Assembly (NCBI GenBank): GCA_032207245.1
Contig: CM063499.1
Span: forward strand, 78,306,224 to 78,370,223
DNA: 64,000 nucleotides
Direction: 5' to 3'
Source of the DNA: Pardosa pseudoannulata
Lineage: Eukaryota > Arthropoda > Arachnida > Araneae > Lycosidae
Part shown: positions 48,136 through 64,000 of the stretch, in pieces
How positions within the stretch are numbered: the stretch's first letter is position 1
Layout: every line of letters begins with the position of its first letter
Made by a program: the position numbers and the translations under genes
The notes under the pieces: model-generated
What the model saw: the letters and a program-made list of their open reading frames with translations, nothing else
Told to the model about the DNA's origin: nothing
Database searches by the model: none

Positions 48136-48792
48136 CTATTCGTTCTTGCTTGTATCTCCAGAAAACCGCTGAGAATTCATCTCCTTTAAGAAATTGGAGA
48201 TTTGCATCAAAGTGTAAAATTTCTCCTCTCTGCTATCGTTTATCATCACGTGCACAACTCCCTGTTTCACGGACACCCGATCCTCGCCAAAAGATTCCAC
48301 GGCAATTCGGCGCACTTCTCGTCTCTCGTAGCACAGCTCCGGCACCATCAACACTTTGTCCTGGACCTTCTCTTTCCTCTTCCAGACTTTCTTCCGTGCC
48401 TCGTCGTTCGTGAACTGGACCACGATGTGCCTGGATCTGGACTCCATCACGCTGCCACACCTGTGGCATCGGTCGATGTCGGATTCCATCACCCACGCCT
48501 TGAGCTTCTTGCGGAAATAATTCAGAACGACGGCACCGGTGTCTTCCCCGGGCTCTTCCCTCAGCCCGAAGATCCGCACGGTGTTCCGCTCCAGCCGCTG
48601 TTCCAGGTCGGTCATTTTCACCGCGAAGTCCCCTCGAAGAGTGTTTAGGGCTACTTCTTGCTCCCTGGCGATCTCTGACCAGTCGCAATTCTGACGGTAC
48701 GACGACGGCTTGAGCGTCTTGAGGATCCTCTTCAGGTACGCAATCTCTGCGAACATGCTGTCGTAGAACTTAAGCTGCGGTCCATTGGCCAT
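48136..48792 (-). CDS. L1-type ORF1 protein (218 aa), solitary and intact
   Basis: In L1-type retrotransposons ORF1p is an RNA-binding chaperone that coats the element RNA. The start chosen is the ATG at 48792 in a strong GCGCCATGG context; the in-frame codon further upstream is TTG. Residues 41-70 form a short charged coiled-coil-like stretch. Residues 70-143 resemble the ORF1p RRM domain (NTVRIFGLREEPGEDTGAVV and DIDRCHRCG, RHIVVQFTNDEARKKVWKRK). Residues 145-200 resemble its C-terminal domain (KVLMVPELCYERREVRR). The coiled coil is short for the family. The frame has no stop and is much richer in GC than its surroundings, but no ORF2 with endonuclease or reverse transcriptase follows on the - strand. 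Either a recent partial insertion or a retained host copy. Confidence 0.75.
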   Translation of the reverse strand: MANGPQLKFYDSMFAEIAYLKRILKTLKPSSYRQNCDWSEIAREQEVALNTLRGDFAVKMTDLEQRLERNTVRIFGLREEPGEDTGAVVLNYFRKKLKAWVMESDIDRCHRCGSVMESRSRHIVVQFTNDEARKKVWKRKEKVQDKVLMVPELCYERREVRRIAVESFGEDRVSVKQGVVHVMINDSREEKFYTLMQISNFLKEMNSQRFSGDTSKNE

Positions 48793-49183
48793 GGCGCACT
48801 TCTGCTTCCAACTCTGCAAATGCAACTAACTCACCGCAGCACTGTCTCTCAGCGGAGTCGAAAATGGAACAGTCTCGAATGTTCTACGTAACTCCCCCCC
48901 TCCAAAAAAAAAAAAAAATAAATGCATTCATTTCTCAGGAATCGACCAATTAGCTGCCCCGTTTCCAGACTGGCTCAGCAACATCCGTATAAGGTGATTC
49001 AACCTCATGCACACAAACATCTAGCGAGTGTCTGACTCATCCAATTTCAGACAGTAATATCTGTCTTTGAGACGGCTAGCAGACAGTTATTAATCACTCA
49101 AACGCACTTCATTCTTAGAAATCCTTGCGTAAGCTCATTTTGGAGAGAATTAGAATTAAACGAGTTCTACTTTATAGATCCGT

Positions 49184-51252
49184 AACATTAATGGCTGTTA
49201 CACAGAGATTTTTAATTATATAGAGTGTAGATTGAATAAAAAAAAAATAGAGGTGCATAGCTAAATGTTATTACAGTTTTAAATACAAGATTTCAACATT
49301 TTATGGATAATTGTTTCTGACATCTGCCCTACAACGTTAATATAAGTTATATTGAAACTTTCGTTATATAGAGAGCAGATTACAAACAAAAGGGTAAGTG
49401 TGCAACTAAATCCTAAAATAGTTCTAAATACAAAATTTCAACATTTTACGGCTAATTGTTTCTGAGCTCTTCTCTAGAACGTTAATTATATTGAAACTTT
49501 TCATTATATAAAGTAAAATAAATTACAACCAAAAAGGTAGGCGCAAAACTCGATCTTAAAATAGTCCTAAATACAAAATTTCAACATTTTACGTCTAATT
49601 GTTTCTGAGCTGTGACGTACAGCGTTAATATACGTTATATTGAAACTTTTCGTTATATAGAGCGCAGATTGCAATCGAAAGAGTAGGTGTACAACTAGAT
49701 CTTAAAATAGTCCTAAATACAAAATTTTAACATCTTACAACTAATTGTTACTGAGCTCTGACGTACAGCGTTAATATACGTTATATTGAAACATTTCGTT
49801 ATATAGAGAGCAGATTGCAATCGAAAGGGTAGGTACACAACTAGACCTTAAAATAGTCCTAAATACAAAATTTTACGGCTGTTTCGAGCTCTACCCAACA
49901 ACGTTAATATAAGTTATATTAAAACTTTTCGTTATAGAGAGAGCAGATTGCAATAGAAAGAGTAGTTGTACAACTAGAGCTTAAAATAGTCCTAAATACA
50001 AAATTTCAACATTTTATGGCTAATTGTTTCTGAGCTCTGCCAACAACGTTAATATAAGTTATATTGAAACTTTTCGTTTTGTATAACTAGATCCTAAAAT
50101 GGTCTTAAATACAAAATTTCAACATTTTACAGGTATTAGTATATTTACAGCTATTTTACAGCTATTAATTATTAGTGAGCTCTTCACTACAACGTTAATA
50201 TAAGTTATATTGAAACTTTTCGTTATATAGAGATATATACAGATTTTTTATATACAGATTGCAATCAAAAGAGTAGGTGTACAACTAGAGCTTAAAATAG
50301 TCCTAAATCCAAAATTTCAATATTTTAGGCTAATTGTTTCTGAGCTCTACCCAACAACGTTAATATAAGTTATATTAAAACTTTTCATTATATATTGAGC
50401 AGATTGCAATCAAAAGGGTAGGTGCTCAACTAGATCTTAAAATAGTTCTAAATACAAAATTTCAACCTATTACGGCTAATTGTTTCTAATCTCTACCCAA
50501 CAACGTTAATATAAATTATATTGACACTTTTCATTATATAGAGTAAAAAAAAATTACAATCAAAAAGGTAGATGCACAATTAGATCTTAAAATAGTTCTC
50601 AATACAAAATTTCAACATTTTACGGTTAACTGTTTCTGAGCTCTACCCAACAACATTAATATAAGTTATATTGAAACTTTTCTCTATATAGACAGCAGAT
50701 TGCAATCAAAAGGGTAGATGTACAACTAGATCTTAAAATAGTCCTAAATATAAAATTTCAACATCTTACAGCTAATTGTTACTGAGCTCTGCCCAACAGC
50801 GTTAATATAAGTTATATTGAAACTTTTCGTTATATGGAGTAAAAAATTATTGCAATAAAAAGTAGGTGCAGAGTTAGATCTTAAAATATTCCTAAATACA
50901 AAATTTCGACATTTTATGGCTAATTGTTTCTGAGTTCTGTCCAACAATGTTAATATAAGTTATATTAAAACTTTTCGTTATATAGTGAGCAGATTGCAAT
51001 CAAAAGAGTAGTTGTACAACTAGAGCTTAAAATAGTCCTAAATACAAAATTTCAACATTTTACAGTTAAATATTTCTGAACTCTACCCAACAACGTTAAT
51101 ATAAGTTATATTGAAACTTTTCGTTATAGAGACAGCAGATTGCAATCAAAATGGTAGGTGTACAACTAGATCTTAAAATAGTCTTAATACAAAATTTCAA
51201 CATTTTACATCTAATAGTTAGTGAGCTCTGCACTACAACGTTAATATAAGTT
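49184..51252. repeat. Satellite-like tandem array, 15 units of about 146 bp
   Basis: Anchor word AACGTTAATATAAGTTATAT recurs, with variants, at 49184, 49333, 49479, 49621, 49767, 49900, 50045, 50191, 50356, 50502, 50652, 50799, 50946, 51092 and 51237. Spacings are mostly 142-150, with one of 133 and one of 165. Each unit also holds GAGCAGATTGCAATC, TCTTAAAATAGTCCTAAATA and CAAAATTTCAACATTTTAC. The array ends about 200 bp from the stop codon of the minus-strand membrane protein gene, so it may lie in that gene's 3' UTR or flank. Confidence 0.95.
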
Positions 51253-51447
51253 ACTGTGTAGCCTATTTTTTAGCTGTTCCTAAAAAGGAAGCTAGTCACT
51301 GATGGGTTGAAAAACGTCATGCAATATTTTTCAAAGAGGATGCCTCAATCCAACGTTTCCTCTGGTGACTGTAACAGCATTTAACTGTATTTGGGGATTA
51401 GATATGAGAGATCAAATGACAACAAGACTTTTCGTGCAAAACACTTG

Positions 51448-58794
<7,347 letters not shown>

Positions 58795-59245
58795 CAGTCC
58801 CTATTTCTCTTCCAGGATGTAAATAAAAAGAATCTTAAATTCCTCCTGCTCGAGGCATAGATAATCAGTCGTGTAACACTTGTTCTGTCACCTGAACCGA
58901 TGCTGTTGTCAACCTCGTTATACTCCCGTGTTTAGAGATATGGATGTTTCTCAAGTATTTCGGAGATAAGGGATAAAACTCTCGAAGGCAAGGACTTTCT
59001 CGTATCGGAGAATATACGTAAAGAATTGCAATCGTAAAAAGGAGAAGATCTCGGAATTCGGGGTAAAATAGGGGAAAAAACACATTTTTGAACTGGGTTG
59101 ATTATTTAAGAAGATCCGAGACGAAGAATTTTATTTTAATTGTAATCGCTTTGACACGTTGCATGCTGGTCTATTTAGTCGTGGACTTATGTGTGGAGCG
59201 GGCGTTTACTCATCTATGTTGGTAATTAATAATAATAATAATAAT

Positions 59246-59365
59246 TTGGTTTTTGTTTGGAGTGCTACGGTCTACTTTTTGCAACACGAGGGCTAATGAG
59301 ACCGGGACCTACAGCTTAAAGCCGAGTCCGAACGGCTACGCACATCCATGCCACTGTGGGATTCG

Positions 59366-59366
<1 letters not shown>
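59246..59366 (-). mobile_element. tRNA-derived SINE, copy 5, truncated in the B box
   Basis: The + strand reads TTGGTTTTTGTTTGGAGTGC, CTACTTTTTGCAACACGAGG, GAGACCGGGACCTACAGC and stops at GTGGGATTCGA. (AAT)n lies on both sides, so it inserted into an AAT array or expanded it. Confidence 0.85.
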
Positions 59367-59404
<38 letters not shown>

Positions 59405-59432
59405 GCCAAAGGTACCATGACTACACACACAC

Positions 59433-59490
<58 letters not shown>

Positions 59491-59520
59491 ATATATGTAT
59501 ACATATATATGTATATATAT

Positions 59521-59565
<45 letters not shown>

Positions 59566-59640
59566 CATCTATATATATATACCCCCACACACACACATAT
59601 ATATATATATATATGTATATACATATATATATAATTAAAT
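59366..59640. repeat. (AAT)n and long (TA)n(CA)n microsatellites
   Basis: About 12 AAT units, then roughly 210 bases of TA/CA/GTATAC simple sequence. The long open frames here on both strands are simple-repeat artefacts. Confidence 0.95.
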
Positions 59641-59703
59641 GTATTTTTACATTTATGTACCTGAAAATGAAAAAATGCATGATTCGAATTTCTTTAATAT
59701 TAA

Positions 59704-60452
59704 CACATTGTGTGCTGGTACATTTCGCAGAGGAATTGTACCGGGAGCGGCCGTTTTGCGCGTTAATTTGTTATTCAGTTAATTCTCAATAGATCGAACT
59801 TTATTTCATTTTTTAACCAACTTTTTGTATTTTATATTGAAATATATAAACAAATATATAAATAGAAATATATGAATAACAACCATAAGTTTTTTTGTAA
59901 ATAAAAAATATATAATTTTAGTGGAGAAATTTATAATAGTATCGTAAATATGAAAAATGAAATAGAAATAGTAGTATAATTTTTAATTTTTTCCCGATCT
60001 CTGGTTCCGCATCGACTGATGTAAAAACTCGTTTTTATTTTTCTATATGCTTCCAGAATCTCTGTAGTAGACAAGAACATTCGCCTTCGTTTTTCCGTAT
60101 ATACCGTTATTTTTGTACCCACAAACAAACCATGTTGTTACACTAACCCGTACTTGTACGTGACCCACGCTCAAGTATCAGTTATCAGTAAACGTACTAG
60201 TACGTGTCCCACGCTACTAGTACGTGTCTAGTATCAATCGTCAGAAAGCGTACTAATACGTGACCCGCGTTCAAGTATCAATCGTCAGAAAACGTACTAG
60301 TACGTGTCCCGTGCTCAAGTATCAATCGTCAGTACAGTACTAGTACTTGACCCGCGCTCAAGTATCAATCGTCAGTACAGTACTAGTACGTGACCCGCGC
60401 TCAAGTATCAACCGCCAGAAAACGTAGTAGTGCGTGTTCTGCATACAATGTG
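59704..60452. mobile_element. TTAA-flanked element with internal minisatellite
   Basis: Left CACATTGTGTGCTGGTAC and right TGCATACAATGTG lie between TTAA sites (59700-59703 and 60453-60456). The right half is the 43-bp minisatellite. A related left-end sequence occurs at about 59150-59215. Confidence 0.75.
60145..60440. repeat. 43-bp minisatellite, about 6-7 units
   Basis: The word TCAAGTATCAATCGTCAG recurs with 43-44 bp spacing (about 60227, 60271, 60315, 60358 and 60401; an earlier unit at 60171). Each unit carries ACGTACTAGTACGT or a close variant, a 14-base perfect palindrome, and TGACCCGCGC. It lies in the right half of the TTAA element. Confidence 0.9.
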
Positions 60453-60734
60453 TTAACCAATACTATTTAAATTGCGAAATAATTCAATTTATGGCCACAA
60501 TGTAGCTAATAACGTCAAAAATAATGATACGATACTTGATATTCTTTTTGGAAATTTTTTTCCGATACAAAAATGTATCCGGAAGTACGTTACACATGTA
60601 ATAAAATTACACAATTCCATCATTCCGCAGCCTTCGAGACAGCTTCTTCCTGATTTTAGATAGCTCCCAGATAAAACGACCAACGATAAAACCCAAGTGG
60701 TTGTTCCAAACACTTCAGATCTATCAGTTCACAG

Positions 60735-62593
60735 ATGAACAAGGAAACAAGACCAGCTCACGAACTTCTGTTAGCACAATTGGTGAGTACCCTACTTTAT
60801 TTCTACGCTCTTTTTACACAAATCTATTTTCAACCAATTTGTATCTAACACAAAATACTTGCACAAATATATCAGTCAATATCGTTTAAATATTGGCCAA
60901 TATTTTGAATGTTGATCATCTAGAAGTATACCCAGGGTGGTGGGATTGCAAAGGTACATATGCATCTCCCAAGATTTTTTCTCAAAACTGAAAAAAGAAG
61001 GGGAGGGTGAAATTTTAATAATATCAGCTATGGAAAATTAAATTACTAGCAGAACAAAGTAGATTGACTGCTATAGAAGCTTTATGAGAGTGCAGTGTAG
61101 AAATTTTTCCGAATATTTATAAACTTGCCGGTGTGGAATCCCCCCCCCTCTTGGTCATGCTTTCGTTTCCATGGGAAAATGTCCATTTTCACCTACGCAG
61201 CTGGCGCAGGCGGGGATGGCATCTTTCCTCCTGATGAACTTTCACCTCCCTAGGGTAGAGCTTTTCTACCTTCTCACGATGTGTCCGTCTTTGGCAACTC
61301 CGTAGAGCCGTAGAAAAAAAAAAAAAAAAAAAAAAAATGGTGATGTCGCACAAACATTTATCTATACAGATGACAACTTTTTAGAAATAAAAAAAAAAGA
61401 AAAATTTTAAAAAAAAATAGTTTTAACAGGGAAAATACAAACACACTAATCGTCATAAATGTCTAATGAGATGAATCAATTGCATGATTTTTATTTTTTT
61501 AGAGTTACCTAAAAAAAAATAATTGTCCTATTTTTAAGCATTTTTCACTTTACTTTAGTTATGTACTTAAATTTTTCTAATGTATTTTTATTTTTCTTTC
61601 AAAGTATTTTTGTATTTTTTCTCTTTAAATTTAACATTCTTGTCTCTTGACTTCTCTACTTCTATCCTGATCTACTCGTGAGATAATAAGTTTGGGATAT
61701 AATATTAAAGAAAAGTAGATTAGGTTTAGGTTTTGGAGCGCTACGGTCTACTTTTTGCAACAGGAGGGCTAATGACACCGGGACCTATTGCTTAAAGCCG
61801 ATTCCAAACGGCTACGAATATCCATGCCATAGTGGGATTTGAACCCACGAACTCCCGTTCCGAAGGCCAGCACCCTAACCATTCGGCCATCGTTCGGCTT
61901 AAGCAGAGTAGAAAAGGATATGTAATGTATAAATATATATTTCTTTTAATTTGTCTCGGACCGGCAACTTAAAATTCTATCCGCGGGCCGGATAAACCCT
62001 TCCGGCGGGCAGTAGTTTGCCCATCCCTGGCCTAGTATTACAAATGGCGTAAACATAAGTTAAAAAGGCATTGTTCTCAGAATCAGTTTTTATAGATAAT
62101 TTGTATACTTCAAATACGATAATTCCAAGAGTTATGGTCATAATTGTATTTTACACCTTGCAAATATTACCTGCTACAAGATCTACGGTCATCAATGATT
62201 TCAGAGGCTCCCGGAAGAACATTTCAGTGAGTGACCAAAAACATAATATAAAATTCACGTATGTTCTTAAGAACACCAATTTATCTAGTTGTTCCAAAAA
62301 GGAAGATATCAATTGGTTGTTGCTTCCAGATCCTGAGCGCTTTCATCATCGGTCTGGTGGGCCACGCGACCTACGAGAAAGACCTGCACATCCCCATCTA
62401 CATCTTCCAGCTGCAGGACGAGCAGCCCATCTTCCTGCCCGGACGGACTAAGGAGGTACCCATCAACGAGTTCAGGACGTCGCATGCGGTTCTCTTCCAG
62501 CTCACCGTCAGCTCAGCCTATTTCTTCGTCAACCTCTTGCTCTACATCACCAACAAGATTCTGAAGGAGCCCGTACTCAATGGCACCATTCTT
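60735..62593 (+). CDS. Paralogous multi-TM membrane protein, first two exons (partial)
   Basis: Exon 1 60735-60782 (MNKETRPAHELLLAQL, donor GTGAGT) and exon 2 62330-62593 (88 codons, acceptor CTTCCAG, donor GTAAGT), both phase 0. Exon 2 gives TM1 ILSAFIIGLVGHA, an extracellular-type loop of about 35 residues and TM2 HAVLFQLTVSSAYFFVNLLL. The motifs LVGHA..Y, AxLFQL and the E-P ending before the donor match exon 2 of the minus-strand gene (51448-58794), and the intron positions and phases are the same. The loop is 20 or more residues longer here. I could not find TM3 and TM4 exons before the window ends, so the gene is partial. Family unknown. Confidence 0.75.
61668..62031. mobile_element. hAT-like element, truncated relative of 2643-3122
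   Basis: Matches the right half of the element at 2643: GAGATAATAAGTTTGGGATA, TAATGTATAAATATATATTT, CTTTTAATTTG, then GCGGGCCGGATAAACCCTTC and the end TTGCCCATCCCTG. SINE copy 6 is inserted in it. Confidence 0.8.
61720..61898 (-). mobile_element. tRNA-derived SINE, copy 6, full length
   Basis: On the minus strand: GCCGAACGATGGCCGAATGG (A box), GTGGGTTCAAATCCCAC (B box arm), the body and the CAAAACC tail. Flanks TAAAGAAAAGTAGA / TTAAGCAGAGTAGA are an imperfect target duplication within the hAT-like sequence. Confidence 0.85.
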
Positions 62594-63043
62594 GTAAGTA
62601 CTCTCCAGGTGTTACTCATGCCATTTATTCAAAGATTTTTTCAAAGATTTATACCTTTCATCTTATCAAATAAAAACATTATTGCCTAAACAAATTCTTA
62701 TACTACTGAGGTTGAAAAGTCTCTCATCAGATTCGGGGATCAAATTTATCACCAAGTCCTTGTTACAGATCAAAATATTCCACAATCCACGTCGTACTGA
62801 GCAAGGATCGTGTTCTTCAGTACTACATATCGGGAAGATTTTTCTTGATGAGCGACATTCAATGGAATAGTCTCGTTGACCATTGTTCTTGTTGTTGTCT
62901 TATGCCACTAAGATTTAAATTTAGATTTATGGTGGAGCGGCCCATAAGAGCACCAACACTTCGACCCAAGGCTTATTGTACTGAATTCCTTCCCCATTAA
63001 CTGGAACAAAAGAGTCCCAGCAATAAGTTAAGAATATTAACAA
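62594..63043. other. Intron or flank of the + strand membrane protein gene
   Basis: Follows the exon 2 donor. I looked for an acceptor leading to a hydrophobic TM3-like exon and found none, so it is probably intron sequence. Confidence 0.4.
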
Positions 63044-63300
63044 TTAAGTCTCAAAGAGACCAATAGCTGAGATAAATCTAAGCAGCAATTTAACCAGAAA
63101 GTTGATCAGTTCCCACAGCTCGATGAAGTGATATACAAGAAATTCAAATCTCTTGACATAGTAGTAGTCGCATTCACATAAAATGTGTGAGGAACTCTCC
63201 TCCTCCACCTTACACCACCTACATACAGGGTTATCCGTGTTGCCAATAATGTTAAGGTGCCTCTTGAGGCAACAGACCAATGACCACCCTTAGTTCATTC
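63044..63300 (-). pseudogene. LINE reverse transcriptase C-terminal fragment
   Basis: The frame reads CCLKRHLNIIGNTDNPVCRW then CKVEEESSSHILCECDYYY. H-L...G....P.CR.C..EEES..HIL.C is the Cys-His segment near the C-terminus of jockey/R1-type LINE polymerases. Just upstream LLKLSGNELRVVIGLL lies in another frame, so a frameshift is present. No other LINE domain is visible. Confidence 0.75.
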
Positions 63301-63329
63301 CCACTGAGCTTAAGTAGCTCCTTAGCCCT

Positions 63330-63685
63330 CATCAAGGGATACCCCCTGGTTAAGCTTATGTCACTTGGTCAAACCAGGCTACTCGTATTAAAGGAAATGG
63401 GTGCACCTTTCGTTTTGACGAACACCTCAATGATGAAAGTATGACTTATGCTCAAGTGGCTCCTCATCATTTTGAAGCAGGGAACAAACAGAAGAGCCAT
63501 AGGCTTGGACTGCCACCCTCAGAGGTATTCATTGAGAACCTAAAGGACATTATGACCACGAACCTATTTTACGTGCCCCAATCACCTTTTACGGACAGGG
63601 CTGATCTTAGGCCAGCCCTGGTTCCGAACCCACAACTTCTCAGCTTTGTTGCCTTTGCCGACTGAGCTACTGCAGCTTTCGTTGA
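63330..63685 (-). mobile_element. Second tRNA-derived SINE family (head and body)
   Basis: On the minus strand, AGCTGCAGTAGCTCAGTCGG (A box) is followed after about 30 bases by GTGGGTTCGGAACC (B box), then a body of about 280 bases that runs toward the LINE fragment. It is unlike the other SINE family in this window. The + strand open frame here is a by-product. Confidence 0.6.
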
Positions 63686-63689
63686 CTAT

Positions 63690-64000
63690 TTAAGCTTCTA
63701 TTACAAAAGCCTTATTATTTTTGGTTGCAATCAGATCTGGCTTTGACTTCCTGTCAGCTACAAGGAAGATCTCATATTTAACAACTTCAAAGTTCTAATG
63801 GGTAGGATATAGGTTGCGGACAATATAAAACGAAAGGCCATTATGTCTTTTATATAACCAGTATGGGACCTGGAGCAGACCTGTCTTGTTCCCACGGTGT
63901 GGCAGCTGGTCACAAGAGAACCAGAGAGGGTCGGTCATTCTCACGACCCGTGGGAATCTATCCCCCTGAAAAAGCAGGAGTTGCAGACCCAGAGGGGTTT
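63690..64000. other. Window end, unassigned
   Basis: More GC-rich than the rest (63870-64000). The + strand gives a frame through CGGTGTGGCAGCTGGTCACA but with no family I recognise. Possibly more of the retroelement at 63044-63685. Confidence 0.25.

Larger units (their letters stand above)
58795..60734. other. Intergenic region between two divergent start codons
   Basis: Would hold the promoters of both membrane protein genes. It contains a SINE copy, (AAT)n and (TA)n microsatellites and a TTAA-flanked element. No TATA or other promoter element can be named with confidence. Confidence 0.5.

Noticed and set aside
48150..48688. Several other long frames on both strands over the ORF1 gene
   Set aside because: GC-rich coding sequence lacks stops in other frames; only the 48136-48792 minus frame shows domain similarity and a good start.
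48793..48825. Extension of the ORF1 protein by 11 residues upstream
   Set aside because: The upstream start would be TTG; the ATG at 48792 has a far better context.

Overview
The window reads as a piece of an AT-rich animal nuclear genome. Split genes with GT/AG introns, tRNA-derived SINEs, many decayed DNA transposons and simple repeats rule out a prokaryotic, organellar or viral sequence. An arthropod, perhaps a chelicerate such as a spider, fits best; this is a judgement from the overall look and from the caprin protein, not a proven assignment.

Region 1 (422-36023, + strand) holds a complete caprin-family gene. I could join 12 coding exons into one open frame of 617 codons. All junctions are GT..AG and all phases agree. 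The product has the conserved N-terminal caprin homology region, a G3BP-type binding motif in exon 7, a long Ser/Thr/Pro/Gln/Asn-rich middle and a short RG-rich tail. Most long introns are built largely of transposable elements, several nested inside each other.

Region 2 (36024-48100) is the caprin 3' flank. It contains no convincing complete gene, only hAT-like and related nonautonomous elements, SINE copies (two with clear target duplications), a decayed THAP domain and a three-copy local repeat.

Region 3 (48136-51252) has an intact, solitary, GC-rich L1-type ORF1 protein gene on the - strand, followed by a 15-unit satellite-like array with a usual unit of about 146 bp.

Region 4 (51448-62593) has two short multi-pass membrane protein genes arranged head to head. 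The - strand gene (58794 to 51448, four exons, 137 aa) is complete. The + strand gene (60735 onward) shows its first two exons and runs off, or has later exons I could not find. The two share the same intron positions and phases and conserved motifs, so they look like an inverted, divergently transcribed paralogous pair. The introns of the - strand gene hold a dead Tc1-like transposon with both terminal repeats, a hAT-like element, TTAA-flanked elements and a large foldback hairpin.

Region 5 (62600-64000) contains a LINE reverse transcriptase C-terminal relic and a tRNA-like SINE head on the - strand.

I see no CRISPR, operon or defence-like system. The novelty candidates are the paralogous membrane protein pair, the nested transposons, the 146-bp array and the foldback element.
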